DNA of 14,388 nt. Source: Nitrosomonas eutropha. Its GTDB lineage: Bacteria > Pseudomonadota > Gammaproteobacteria > Burkholderiales > Nitrosomonadaceae. The notes below the pieces were generated by a model. It saw only the letters and a list, made by a program, of their open reading frames with translations. It was not told the origin of the DNA and did no database searches. Of the stretch, positions 1-8,369 are shown in pieces (position 1 is the first letter of the stretch; each line of letters starts with the position of its first letter). A program made the translations under genes and the position numbers. The stretch covers positions 1 to 14,388 of the forward strand of contig JACTML010000108.1 of the NCBI GenBank assembly GCA_014584635.1. The letters run 5' to 3'.

Positions 1-440
1 ACTGCCTGATCTCCCTTTCCTACGCCATGAATACCTATATAACCACCAAGAGAAGTATCTTGGGGCGCCATTCCTGTGGATTTAATCGCGCTGGTTATAC
101 TTTCCCAGACCTGCCGCGAAATTCTTCCTTCCGCTAACGCCAAATCCGCCATTTCCTGATTCGGGAAATTGATACCATAAAACCGATAATAACGATTATG
201 CCGCTTAATCCAGCTGATTTGGAATGATCCCAACGGGGTTTGATTGCTCCCTTTCATTCTTGAGCGACTCGCTCCATAGCGTCCAATAGCAATATCATCA
301 AAAACCAGCAACATTTCGTTTTCACGCATTACACTCAGTTTCTGTCGTGAAGTATCTATCAAAATCCAGATTTCCTGGGCTGCGTGACCCGAGAATGAAA
401 ATGCTGAAAACAAAAACAACCCAACAAATATCCAGCGCAT
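1..440 (-). CDS. L,D-transpeptidase (YkuD family), 3' end cut by window edge
   Basis: The frame is open from an ATG at 440 to the left edge, giving 146 complete codons; the C-terminus lies outside the window. Residues 1-20 look like a Sec signal peptide: MRW, a hydrophobic stretch, then a GHA-AQ cleavage site, so the protein should be periplasmic. The mature part has the YkuD pattern: a beta-strand-rich start (EIWILIDTSRQKLSVM), a TPLGSF segment, and near the end YIGIHGVGKGDQ, which matches the conserved His-Gly that precedes the catalytic Cys motif in this family. The Cys motif itself (S/T-x-G-C) would fall beyond the edge, so activity cannot be confirmed. Known enzymes of the family form 3-3 cross-links in peptidoglycan or attach lipoproteins to it. 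The gene follows the CDGSH gene by 105 bp; no clear Shine-Dalgarno was seen. Confidence 0.85.
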   Translation of the reverse strand, partial: MRWIFVGLFLFSAFSFSGHAAQEIWILIDTSRQKLSVMRENEMLLVFDDIAIGRYGASRSRMKGSNQTPLGSFQISWIKRHNRYYRFYGINFPNQEMADLALAEGRISRQVWESITSAIKSTGMAPQDTSLGGYIGIHGVGKGDQA

Positions 441-545
441 GCAAATGCTATATCCGCTAAAAAAGAAATCAAAAAATCGGAATCTCAATAACTCTACTAT
501 TTTTGTTGCAATGACTCACATCTTTTGCGAATCCGAACTTCGAAT

Positions 546-791
546 TCAATTAGAACAATCGCAAAAGGGAATATTACCGGTTTTTTTGCAGGCACAAAGC
601 CAGACTACGCCAGTCTTTTTGATCGTAAACAACACAGGATTTATTCCAGTACCCCGATGGGAGCCATCACAAAACGGCTGCAACTGGCTAAGGCCACACT
701 GACACCAGTAATATCGTTTGCCTGCTTCCAGCTGAACCTGAACCGGACAATTCCACATACTCCCGGATTCATTCATAGCTTTGCTGCGCAA
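546..791 (-). CDS. Small CDGSH-type iron-sulfur protein with a degenerate second motif
   Basis: This 81-residue product has two copies of the CDGSH cluster-binding pattern (C-x-C-x2-[ST]-x3-P-x-C-D-G-[ST]-H). The first is intact: CQCGLSQLQPFCDGSH. The second, at the very C-terminus, reads CACKKTGNIPFCDCSN, so the Gly is Cys and the His ligand is Asn. The family binds [2Fe-2S] clusters through three Cys and one His; the function in bacteria is mostly unknown, with redox or cluster transfer suggested. The longest start is TTG at 791, only 8 bp after the zipA stop; ATG at 776 and ATG at 758 are alternatives, and none has a well-spaced ribosome site. It is probably co-transcribed with zipA. Confidence 0.85.
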   Translation of the reverse strand: MRSKAMNESGSMWNCPVQVQLEAGKRYYWCQCGLSQLQPFCDGSHRGTGINPVLFTIKKTGVVWLCACKKTGNIPFCDCSN

Positions 792-799
792 AATTATAT

Positions 800-1951
800 T
801 CAGTCAAACAGTTTTAGCGCTGTCTCACTTCCCGGGAGAATACTACGTGCCGCCATAGTCGCCTGAATATCAGCCAACTGCTGTCTGCTTCTTTTCACTC
901 CGTTTTCACTTAGCGGCACTCTGTTATCATCCACCAGAATACCATTCAGTGTTGACGAAAAAAGTCTGGCAATATGAACCATCTGATCAAATACCTTTGT
1001 GCCATTTGCAACTCTGGGCACATCCAGCAAAAAAGTAACACCACGAGTGGTTAGCGTCCGCATATTCGCGGGCAAAAATAGCGCGGATTCAAAATTACCA
1101 AGAGAAAACATCACTTCGTTCGTTTCACCGTCCCGGTACCTGAAAACTCCTTCAGATTCCAGTCTGAAACCGGAAGCCTCCGCCAAAGCACGGATTTTGG
1201 TTCCAACAAAAGCACCGCCATCTTTACTGATAATATTAACCCCCATAATCACATCAACATCGGCACAGAATCTGTCCAAATCAATCGCCCTGGTGTAAGC
1301 CTCCACAATATCGGGACACTCGGCCTCCGCATGAATCTGTGCAGAAAAATCCTCAACCATGTCACGAAATCTCGATAAATTGATTTCTGTTACCAATCCT
1401 GAACGATCTACCAGCTGCAAACACCCTTTCAGCTGAATATAGGCACTTCCCGGATCAAGACTATCCAGCACAATCTCTTCCCACGCCTGCCCTTCCGATT
1501 GCAGGCCATACCAGCGCACAGGTTTTCCATAATCAAACTTCTGCTGCAGCAGATCTATGAGCTTTTCATGTGGAATAAGTGTACTTGAGCGAATTTCGGC
1601 AACGTAATTGATCGAACTATCAATATTCGCGGTTTTTTTCTGCACACTCAGGTCTTTCTGCACCAGCCGATCATTCGTTGCATGTTGCTCAGGTGCAATA
1701 TCAGCCTGAACATTAGCCGGATTTACCACATCATCCGGGCTTGTCAGTACTTCATCGCTAAATTGTGGTTCAATCCGTTCATTTGCTGATACCGGCTTAT
1801 ATCCATCATTCAGTAAAATATCATCATGCTCATTTCTGAATGCATCCTGAACCTGACGATGATGACGGGCCAACTGAACCCTGTTAAATATGACCACCCC
1901 GCCAATGATCACAATACCAATAATAATCAGGCTGACTTGCAAATCACTCAT
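800..1951 (-). CDS. zipA: Cell division protein ZipA
   Basis: The 383-residue protein begins with a single membrane helix at about residues 6-24 (VSLIIIGIVIIGGVVIF), followed by basic residues, then a variable, charged, low-complexity linker to about residue 120. The C-terminal region from about residue 225 to 368 matches the ZipA FtsZ-binding domain (for example VDVIMGVNIISKDGGAFVGTKI and VTFLLDVPRV). In the known family the helix anchors the protein in the inner membrane and the globular domain binds the FtsZ tail at the division ring. The ATG at 1951 has AGGGG about 10 nt upstream. It follows smc by 240 bp, the order seen in many proteobacteria, although ligA, its common downstream partner, is not here. 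Confidence 0.9.
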   Translation of the reverse strand: MSDLQVSLIIIGIVIIGGVVIFNRVQLARHHRQVQDAFRNEHDDILLNDGYKPVSANERIEPQFSDEVLTSPDDVVNPANVQADIAPEQHATNDRLVQKDLSVQKKTANIDSSINYVAEIRSSTLIPHEKLIDLLQQKFDYGKPVRWYGLQSEGQAWEEIVLDSLDPGSAYIQLKGCLQLVDRSGLVTEINLSRFRDMVEDFSAQIHAEAECPDIVEAYTRAIDLDRFCADVDVIMGVNIISKDGGAFVGTKIRALAEASGFRLESEGVFRYRDGETNEVMFSLGNFESALFLPANMRTLTTRGVTFLLDVPRVANGTKVFDQMVHIARLFSSTLNGILVDDNRVPLSENGVKRSRQQLADIQATMAARSILPGSETALKLFD

Positions 1952-1985
1952 AAACTGTTATCCCCTATTTGGCACAATTAGCATA

Positions 1986-1991
1986 ATTATA
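1986..1991 (-). promoter_or_regulatory. Candidate -10 box for zipA
   Basis: The minus strand reads TATAAT here, 34 bases before the zipA ATG. This would give a leader of roughly 28 nt that includes the AGGGG ribosome site. No good -35 box stands 16-18 bp upstream; TTGTGT lies at only 14 bp. The 240-bp gap between smc and zipA holds nothing else I can recognise, so a separate zipA promoter is plausible but unproven. Confidence 0.35.
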
Positions 1992-2191
1992 ATCGTTCTG
2001 CCTGTACACAAAGGCACTTCTAAAACCTAACTCCTGGAATAAATCCTGATATCTCACAAGCAGCCAAGACCTGACAATCATTCCCGGCTCAATCAACGGA
2101 TAGCGACGCATGCGCCTCCACAAGCAAATATCCTCCCCTCTACTGTTTCAATGTCCGTAAAGCCCATGAAAAATTCTTCACAACATAGATC

Positions 2192-5100
2192 TTATACAGA
2201 TTCTTCCAGGCTATTATCCATTGAATCCGCCATTACCTTGCTGATATCCACTGTCACCACCCGGGAGACACCCTGTTCACGCATCGTAACACCAATCAAC
2301 TGCTGCGCCATTTGCATGGCGATCTTGTTGTGACTGATAAACAAAAACTGGGTTTCAACAGCCATACGCCTAACCAGCTCGCAAAAACGCCCTGCGTTGC
2401 TTTCATCCAGCGGTGCATCTACCTCATCCAGCAAACAAAAGGGTGCGGGGTTAAGTTTAAATAGCGCAAATACCAGAGCTAATGCCGTCAGGGCTTTTTC
2501 TCCACCGGAAAGTAATTGAATAGAACTGTTACGCTTACCCGGTGGATGCGCATTCAACTGCACACCAGCATCCAAAATATCATCACCGCCACTCAATACC
2601 AGCTCCGCAAATCCCCCTCCAAAAACAGAGACAAACAGCTCAGCCAGATTGTGATTAACCTGATTAAAGGTTCCTTGCAAACGCTCTCGGGTTTCACGGT
2701 CAATCTGTCGGATAGCCTGCTCCAGCGTATCAATAGCTTCACATAAATCACGTGATTGTTCTTCAAGATGCGTTCGGCGTGATCTTAATGCATCCAGCTC
2801 TTGCAATGCCGCCAGATTGACCGGACCAAGCGCAGCAATTTCTCCACCAAGACGGTTGATGCGCGCTTGCAATTTTGTTGACGACTCAGCGACCGGTTGC
2901 TGATTCATGTCCGGCATAATTTCACCCAGCTCTGCCAACTTGTCTGAAAACTGCGCCTCAGTCATTTCTGCTTCCTGTTCACGCAGTCGCGCCTGACCAG
3001 CCTTCTCACTACACTCGCGCAGCTGCTGTTCGGCCTGCATGCGACCTTGCTCCATTTCGCGCAAGGTATTGTCTATATTTTCCAGCTCATGCCGAACCGA
3101 TATCAACGCCTGTTCATGCTGATCACGCTGCATCTGCCAATGCATTACATCTGCCGCCAGCGATGATTCATCCAGCTCGGCACGGGTATCCCGTAATTTT
3201 TGAGCATTCTCAATCAAAGCTTCCGTGTTCCGGGTAATCATATCGATACGCTGTTTACAATCAGCGATTTTGTTCTGACAGTTTTGCTCATTCAAAACTG
3301 CTTCATGCAATTTATCCGACAAATCCTGTACCAGTAAGCGCTGCGATGCCAGCACCCGTCTGGACGACTGACAAGCGGATTCCGCCTGACTTACCTGTTC
3401 CTCTAAAGCCACTCTTTCTGTTCCACAGCCGGCAAGCTCCATTTCCGCCTGGTGTTTTTGAGACAGCTCTTCCTCAACCTGCGCAGCCAAATCAGCCAAT
3501 TCTGTTTCAAATAACGCTTGTTGTTGCAGCATATGCTCAGTTTGCTGTGTCAGCTGCACTATCTGCATTTGATGCTCATGCTGCTGCGTTCCGATCTCTT
3601 CGATGACTTGCCGAGTCTGTACAATGCTGGCCGCAATACACTGATAATCTTGCTCCACCTCAGCCAGAATTCGTTGCCGGGATAAAACAGACTGTTCAAT
3701 TTGCCTGCATTCTTCCTCAATCCGGGTAATTTCGCGCTGGCGCTGCAGAATGCCGTACATGGCAGAATCAGGCGCGAAGTAGCTCACCCCGCAAGCAGTT
3801 ATGCTATGGCCTTCTGCTGTCACCAGTACTTCACCGGCTGACAGTTGTTTTCTGAGTGCCAGGCCGGATTCCAGATCATCAACTACAAAGGCACCATACA
3901 GCCAATCCTTCAGCACAGCCTGTACAGCCGGATTATGAAAATTCAGCAATGCACTGAGTGGCTTTTTGGTCGGATTCAGCTCAGTCGCATTAGAACTATC
4001 CATCAGCTGATCATCGCATGGCACAAATTCACATACTGACCATTTCGCCAGGGGACGCCTTTGCCCGTCGCTTTCCCAGTCCAGTATCTGCTCCAGCCGA
4101 TCTACGGCCATCGCCTGGATACGCTCACGCAGTATTGCTTCCAGCGCTGTTTCCCAACCAGATTCGACTGAAATTTGCTGCCACAATCTTGGCAATACAT
4201 TCAACCGTTTTTTGATCATCCACGCATTCAGCGTCCGATCATCTTCGATCTGATCCTGCAGACGCTGCAGAACATCACGACGAGCACTGGTCCGAACAAG
4301 ATCATGCTGCAACGACTGGACAGTCTGCTGGACAGTGTCACGTTTCTGTCGTACACCATCCATTTGTACTTCCTGCTCATTAAGCAAGCACCGGTTTTGC
4401 TCTAACAGGGCAGCCAGTTCTGCTGATGCTCTCTGCAGTTCTTCCAGCTGCCCCGGATTAATTTCAGGTTGATGCAGCTGTTCTTCCAGCAGTCGTTCAC
4501 GACGCATTATCAGCTGCTGCAGCGTTTTTTCGGTATAGGCCTGCTGCTTTTGCAGCAATTTCTCATTCTGCTTGGCTAACGCCAGCCTTTCCCGCAGCTC
4601 GGCCAATTGCATCTGATCTGATCGTTCAACCATTTCGATGTGTGGCAACTTACCAGCTTCCAGCGCATGCTTCTCTGCGCAAGATACACGGCAACTCTCT
4701 GTCTGTTCCAGCTTACCTTGCCAGAATATCTGGCTTTCGCCAGCCTCATTCAGCTGCTGTTCGTGATTTTGCAGCTGTCGCTCAGCCTCGGTAATCTGGC
4801 GATCCAGCTGCTCTTTGCTTGTGCGGACATGATGGATATTCTGCTCAGCCCGGGCAATCTCACCCTCAGCAGCGTATAGCTCTCCCTGGATCTGGTGCTG
4901 GTGATCATTCGTGATCCGGTGACGCACACGCAGCTCATCCAGTTTTTCACTTGTCTCCTGCATGCCAGATTGAATTATTTCTATTTCCTGTGTCAGGCGT
5001 TCAATCTCTTTTTGAGCTTCATACCGCGACTCAACTGCCTGCCGAATACGCCACGTCCAAAGCGCATACTGTGCAGCAGTCAGCTGTTTATGCAAATCCT

Positions 5101-5755
5101 GGTAACGGATTGCACGCTCCGCTTGCGCTTCAAGGTGGGATTGCTGCTTATCCAGTTCCTGAAGGACATCATCCACTCGCTGCAGATTGCTGCGTGCATC
5201 CGTCAGACGCAAGCCAGTTTCATGGCGCTTTTCATGGTATCTGCTGATGCCGGATGCTTCTTCAAGAAATGCGCGCAGTTCCTGCGGTCTGGCCTCGATA
5301 ATACGGGAAATCATCCCCTGCTCGATAATGGCATATCCCCGCCCACTGACACCTGTTCCCAGAAACATGTCAGTCACATCCCGCCGACGCACACGAATAT
5401 TATTGATGTAGTAGGAAGATTCGCCATCGCGCTGGACAATACGCCGAATGGCAATTTCATTATAGGTTTTCCACTGCCCCGCTGCCTTGCCCGCACTGTT
5501 ATCGAAGATCAGCTCCACGCTGGCACGACCAATCGGTTTTCGCTTGGCAGATCCATTAAAAATCACATCCTGCAATGATTCCCCGCGTAATGCTGAAGCA
5601 CGCGATTCACCCAGCACCCAGCGCACCGCGTCGATAACATTGGATTTACCACAGCCATTGGGTCCGACGATCCCGACCAGATTTCCCGGTACAGGAATGA
5701 CTGAAGGATCGACAAATGTCTTGAAACCGGCCAGTTTGATTTCGATTAGGCGCAA
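2192..5755 (-). CDS. smc: Chromosome segregation protein SMC
   Basis: The 1187-residue product has the full SMC layout and usual length. The N-terminal ATPase half carries Walker A at residues 31-38 (GPNGCGKS). Long Gln/Glu-rich coiled coils lie at about 170-500 and 670-1020, around a hinge at about 510-665 that includes LYGAFVVDDLESGLALRK. The C-terminal half carries the ABC signature from residue 1082 (LSGGEKALTAL) and Walker B at about 1106-1117 (FCLLDEVDAPLD). Known SMC dimers, usually with ScpA and ScpB, compact and segregate the chromosome. The start is TTG at 5755: it gives the family's usual N-terminus (MRLIEIKLAGFKTF), and no ATG lies nearby upstream in frame. No clear Shine-Dalgarno precedes it. 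It is transcribed divergently from queF. Confidence 0.97.
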   Translation of the reverse strand: MRLIEIKLAGFKTFVDPSVIPVPGNLVGIVGPNGCGKSNVIDAVRWVLGESRASALRGESLQDVIFNGSAKRKPIGRASVELIFDNSAGKAAGQWKTYNEIAIRRIVQRDGESSYYINNIRVRRRDVTDMFLGTGVSGRGYAIIEQGMISRIIEARPQELRAFLEEASGISRYHEKRHETGLRLTDARSNLQRVDDVLQELDKQQSHLEAQAERAIRYQDLHKQLTAAQYALWTWRIRQAVESRYEAQKEIERLTQEIEIIQSGMQETSEKLDELRVRHRITNDHQHQIQGELYAAEGEIARAEQNIHHVRTSKEQLDRQITEAERQLQNHEQQLNEAGESQIFWQGKLEQTESCRVSCAEKHALEAGKLPHIEMVERSDQMQLAELRERLALAKQNEKLLQKQQAYTEKTLQQLIMRRERLLEEQLHQPEINPGQLEELQRASAELAALLEQNRCLLNEQEVQMDGVRQKRDTVQQTVQSLQHDLVRTSARRDVLQRLQDQIEDDRTLNAWMIKKRLNVLPRLWQQISVESGWETALEAILRERIQAMAVDRLEQILDWESDGQRRPLAKWSVCEFVPCDDQLMDSSNATELNPTKKPLSALLNFHNPAVQAVLKDWLYGAFVVDDLESGLALRKQLSAGEVLVTAEGHSITACGVSYFAPDSAMYGILQRQREITRIEEECRQIEQSVLSRQRILAEVEQDYQCIAASIVQTRQVIEEIGTQQHEHQMQIVQLTQQTEHMLQQQALFETELADLAAQVEEELSQKHQAEMELAGCGTERVALEEQVSQAESACQSSRRVLASQRLLVQDLSDKLHEAVLNEQNCQNKIADCKQRIDMITRNTEALIENAQKLRDTRAELDESSLAADVMHWQMQRDQHEQALISVRHELENIDNTLREMEQGRMQAEQQLRECSEKAGQARLREQEAEMTEAQFSDKLAELGEIMPDMNQQPVAESSTKLQARINRLGGEIAALGPVNLAALQELDALRSRRTHLEEQSRDLCEAIDTLEQAIRQIDRETRERLQGTFNQVNHNLAELFVSVFGGGFAELVLSGGDDILDAGVQLNAHPPGKRNSSIQLLSGGEKALTALALVFALFKLNPAPFCLLDEVDAPLDESNAGRFCELVRRMAVETQFLFISHNKIAMQMAQQLIGVTMREQGVSRVVTVDISKVMADSMDNSLEESV

Positions 5756-5858
5756 TTTGGAAGGTAAAAGGTTATAATTTCGGATAAACGCGTTATTTTA
5801 ACAGGCTAACACTGAATTTTTCCGCCGTACATTTATTCGTCATACAAACTGAGAAACA
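5756..5858. promoter_or_regulatory. Divergent smc/queF intergenic region
   Basis: This AT-rich 103-bp gap must hold the start signals for both smc (leftward) and queF (rightward), unless smc is read from further away. I could not pick convincing paired -35/-10 boxes for either direction. No preQ1 aptamer is visible upstream of queF. Confidence 0.4.
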
Positions 5859-6278
5859 ATGACCACTCAACCTTCAAAACAGCTGGAAACTTTCGAAAAT
5901 CCCGTACAGACACGTGATTATCGGATACATATGGAAATACCGGAATTCACCTGTCTGTGCCCTAAAACCGGACAGCCGGATTTCGCAAGATTAACGCTGG
6001 ATTACATTCCCGACAAAAAATGTATTGAGCTCAAAAGCCTCAAACTCTACATCTGGTCATATCGTGATGAAGGTACTTTTCACGAAGCAGTAACCAATCA
6101 AATTCTAGATGATCTGGTCGCTGCCATGAAACCCCGCTTTATTCGGCTCACTTCAAAATTCTATGTCCGTGGAGGCATTTTCACCAATGTGGTAGCGGAA
6201 CATCGTAAAAAAGGCTGGCAACCGCAGACACCAGTGTTTCTTGAGGCTTTTGATGAACAGTTCAATACCCGTGGTTAA
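5859..6278 (+). CDS. queF: NADPH-dependent 7-cyano-7-deazaguanine reductase (type I QueF)
   Basis: This 139-residue enzyme reduces preQ0 to preQ1, the step before insertion into tRNA in queuosine synthesis; it acts in the cytoplasm. The catalytic Cys34 and Asp41 lie in the [11 protein letters not shown] segment. The QueF motif that binds NADPH is at residues 57-64 (ELKSLKLY). The preQ0-binding His75-Glu76 pair is in GTFHE. The length and single domain match the short YkvM-like class rather than the two-domain E. coli type. The ATG at 5859 is preceded by a weak GAGAAA. No other queuosine genes are in the window. Confidence 0.96.
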   Translation: MTTQPSKQLETFENPVQTRDYRIHMEIPEFTCLCPKTGQPDFARLTLDYIPDKKCIELKSLKLYIWSYRDEGTFHEAVTNQILDDLVAAMKPRFIRLTSKFYVRGGIFTNVVAEHRKKGWQPQTPVFLEAFDEQFNTRG

Positions 6279-6404
6279 TCATCCTTTCCGAGAACTTGTC
6301 AAGGCTTCAATCATGGAAAGCAGTACCAGACAAAATTGAATGACATAATGCGCCCTTCAATAAGGGTTTGAGCAGGTTCTGACATAACCAGCCAGTTATT
6401 TTTT

Positions 6405-6409
6405 GGAGA
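6405..6409 (+). promoter_or_regulatory. Ribosome binding site that sets the fumC start
   Basis: GGAGA stands 8 nt before the GTG at 6418. The longer reading from the TTG at 6403 would put the start codon on top of this site, so the GTG is preferred. Confidence 0.7.
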
Positions 6410-6417
6410 ACAGTCTC

Positions 6418-7815
6418 GTGGATCAATATCGTGAAGAACAGGATGCAATGGGCATCGTACACGTTCCAGCCAGCGTTCTTTGGGGCGCCCAGACACAGCG
6501 ATCACTCAGTCATTTTGCAATTTCCGGTGAGCGCATGCCGCAAGCTCTTATCCACGCCCTGGCGCTGGTCAAACGTGCTGCCGCCAGTGTCAATCATGAC
6601 TTGGGGTTATTGGATAAGAATAGCGCCCAGGCAATCATCGCTGCTGCTGATGAAGTACTGGCTGGAAAACATACCAGTGAATTTCCACTGGTTATCTGGC
6701 AAACCGGATCCGGCACGCAAACCAACATGAACATGAACGAGGTGCTGGCTAATCGTGCTTCGGAAATCCTGGGAGGAACACGCGGCCGGGATCGCAAAAT
6801 TCATCCGAACGATCACGTCAACAAGGGACAATCCTCCAATGATGTTTTTCCTACCGCCATGCACGTTGCTGCTGTAGAGGCCATTTGCAGCCACCTGATT
6901 CCCGCACTGGAAACATTACGCAAGACGCTCGCTTCCAAATCAGCAGAATTTTCAGACATTATTAAAATTGGTCGCACCCACTTGCAAGATGCCACCCCGC
7001 TTACACTGGGTCAGGAGTTCTCGGGTTATGTATCACAACTCGACCATGGTCGAGTTCATCTTGAATCTGCCCTGCCACACCTGCTTGAACTGGCGTTGGG
7101 AGGAACAGCTGTAGGAACCGGCCTCAATACCCATCCGCAATTCGCGCAACGTGTTGCTGCGGAAATTGCACGCCTTACCGGCTATTCTTTTACTACGGCG
7201 CCAAACAAGTTCGAGGCGCTGGCCGCTCACGATGCATTGGTTCACGCACACGGTGTACTAAAAACACTTGCGGCCATCCTGATGAAGATTGCCAATGATG
7301 TGCGCTGGCTGGCATCCGGTCCGCGCTGCGGTATTGGCGAGATTCTCATTCCGGAAAACGAACCGGGCAGCTCAATCATGCCTGGAAAGGTCAATCCTAC
7401 TCAGGCAGAAGCTGTGGTGATGCTTGCCTGCCAGGTCATGGGTAACGATGTTGCAATCAACCTCGGGGGCGCTATGGGAAATTTTGAACTCAACGTTATG
7501 AAGCCCCTGATTATTCACAATTTTCTGCAGAGCGTACGTCTACTTGCTGATGGAGCAGAAAGCTTCAATACACACTGCGCAATTGGCATTACCGCCAACA
7601 CAGCGCGTATTCAGCAACATTTGCACAATTCATTAATGCTGGTTACCGCGCTAAACCCCCATATTGGTTATGACAAGGCATCTGAAATTGCCAAGAAAGC
7701 CTATCATGAATCAATAACATTAAAAGAAGCTGCGAGTAAATTGGGCTATGTCACCGCAGAACAATTTGATGCGTGGGTCAATCCACAAAAGATGGTGAAA
7801 AAAGAAAATTTATAA
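6418..7815 (+). CDS. fumC: Class II fumarate hydratase
   Basis: From the GTG at 6418 the product has 465 residues, close to the usual 460-470 of the iron-independent fumarases. It interconverts fumarate and malate in the TCA cycle. Family blocks are all present: [41 protein letters not shown] with His188, and the signature [11 protein letters not shown] with the catalytic Ser at about 318, the same numbering as E. coli FumC. A longer TTG start at 6403 is possible but would overlap the ribosome site. It lies 139 bp after queF, with a small CCCTT/AAGGG hairpin at 6353-6366 in between, so it probably has its own promoter. Confidence 0.96.
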   Translation: MDQYREEQDAMGIVHVPASVLWGAQTQRSLSHFAISGERMPQALIHALALVKRAAASVNHDLGLLDKNSAQAIIAAADEVLAGKHTSEFPLVIWQTGSGTQTNMNMNEVLANRASEILGGTRGRDRKIHPNDHVNKGQSSNDVFPTAMHVAAVEAICSHLIPALETLRKTLASKSAEFSDIIKIGRTHLQDATPLTLGQEFSGYVSQLDHGRVHLESALPHLLELALGGTAVGTGLNTHPQFAQRVAAEIARLTGYSFTTAPNKFEALAAHDALVHAHGVLKTLAAILMKIANDVRWLASGPRCGIGEILIPENEPGSSIMPGKVNPTQAEAVVMLACQVMGNDVAINLGGAMGNFELNVMKPLIIHNFLQSVRLLADGAESFNTHCAIGITANTARIQQHLHNSLMLVTALNPHIGYDKASEIAKKAYHESITLKEAASKLGYVTAEQFDAWVNPQKMVKKENL

Positions 7816-7825
7816 AGCAGGGAAG

Positions 7826-7857
7826 AATTGCCTGCACATTTACACAAGCAGGCAATT
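7826..7857 (+). terminator. Hairpin just after fumC
   Basis: Perfect 10-bp arms (AATTGCCTGC at 7826-7835 and GCAGGCAATT at 7848-7857) flank a 12-nt loop, starting 10 bp after the fumC stop. No T-run follows, so it may be a weak terminator or an mRNA-end stabiliser. Confidence 0.45.
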
Positions 7858-7884
7858 ACACAATTGGACAGCCCATAAAAAATT

Positions 7885-7913
7885 AGCGGCCTGAACTATA
7901 AGCTCAGGCCGCT
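7885..7913 (-). terminator. Rho-independent terminator of the 46-residue membrane protein gene
   Basis: A perfect 10-bp stem (AGCGGCCTGA at 7885-7894 with TCAGGCCGCT at 7904-7913) has a 9-nt loop. Read leftward it is followed by AATTTTTT, a proper U-tract; read rightward there is none. It lies 27 bp after the stop of the small gene at 7941. Confidence 0.8.
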
Positions 7914-7940
7914 GAATATGGTGCATAAAGTACTATAGGA

Positions 7941-8081
7941 TTAGTATTTACCGCCAAGTCCTCCAAACCAGATCACTGCACCGATAGCGATAAATGCAAT
8001 CAGAGCGCCGATGGTTACTTTCCATGCTTGCTGATTTTTTGCTGCTTCTCTCTGGGTTGTCGCTGGATCGCTGTATCCCAT
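7941..8081 (-). CDS. Small single-helix membrane protein, function unknown
   Basis: A 46-residue product starts at ATG 8081 and stops with TAA at 7941-7943. About 20 polar residues ([20 protein letters not shown]) precede one membrane helix at about residues 22-40 ([19 protein letters not shown]), then a short glycine-rich tail LGGKY. I do not recognise the family. It is supported as a real gene by a perfect AGGAGG 8 nt upstream and a strong terminator after the stop. The layout (soluble N-terminus, one helix, tiny tail) resembles small accessory subunits of membrane enzymes, but that is only an analogy. It is convergent with fumC, stands alone, and should be strongly translated judging from its ribosome site. 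Confidence 0.8.
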   Translation of the reverse strand: MGYSDPATTQREAAKNQQAWKVTIGALIAFIAIGAVIWFGGLGGKY

Positions 8082-8089
8082 AACTTTAT

Positions 8090-8095
8090 CCTCCT
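8090..8095 (-). promoter_or_regulatory. Perfect Shine-Dalgarno of the small membrane protein gene
   Basis: AGGAGG on the minus strand, 8 nt before the ATG at 8081. It is the strongest ribosome site seen in the window and the main sign that the small gene is real. Confidence 0.85.
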
Positions 8096-8178
8096 AATTA
8101 ATTATAAACTTAGTACTTTTATCTCTTCTCAGATAAACTCCCACTCGCTCAGGAAACTGACGATGACTTTATTAAGTC

Positions 8179-8220
8179 CAGAGACCCGGCATATTTCGCT
8201 TTATGTGCCTGAGATCTCTG
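8179..8220. repeat. Two-part imperfect hairpin upstream of the small membrane protein gene
   Basis: An outer 6-bp stem (CAGAGA 8179-8184 with TCTCTG 8215-8220) and an inner 7-bp stem (GGCATAT 8188-8194 with ATGTGCC 8203-8209, one G-U pair) are separated by a 3x5 internal loop; the apical loop is 8 nt. The G-U pair forms in plus-strand RNA, while minus-strand RNA has a C-A mismatch there. The rest of the 288-bp gap at 8082-8369 shows no gene or recognisable promoter. Confidence 0.35.
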
Positions 8221-8369
8221 CAAACGCATAAAGCTAAAAAGATTCTAACCCAGATTTTTTGACAATGGAAGCAAAAGCAGGGGTTGTTACAAAAGGATAT
8301 GTAATAAAACGTCAAATACTCAAACCAGACAAGCCGGCTGCCACTCCAGATCTTTCAAAATAAAGCTGG

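Noticed and set aside
525..866. 113-codon plus-strand frame over the CDGSH gene and zipA end
   Set aside because: The opposite strand encodes a clear CDGSH motif and the ZipA C-terminus; the plus frame shows no family features.
4895..5578. 227-codon open frame on the plus strand inside smc
   Set aside because: It is antisense to the clearly coding, conserved smc N-terminal half and has no recognisable domain or ribosome site.
5756..5858. preQ1 riboswitch before queF
   Set aside because: The short leader lacks the C-rich/A-rich aptamer pattern and hairpin of the known preQ1 classes.
6403..6420. TTG start at 6403 for fumC
   Set aside because: It would overlap the GGAGA ribosome site; the GTG at 6418 is well spaced and gives the numbering expected for the family.
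8101..8106. Perfect TATAAT just upstream of the small membrane protein gene
   Set aside because: A transcript from it would start inside the AGGAGG ribosome site, and no -35 box stands at the right distance.
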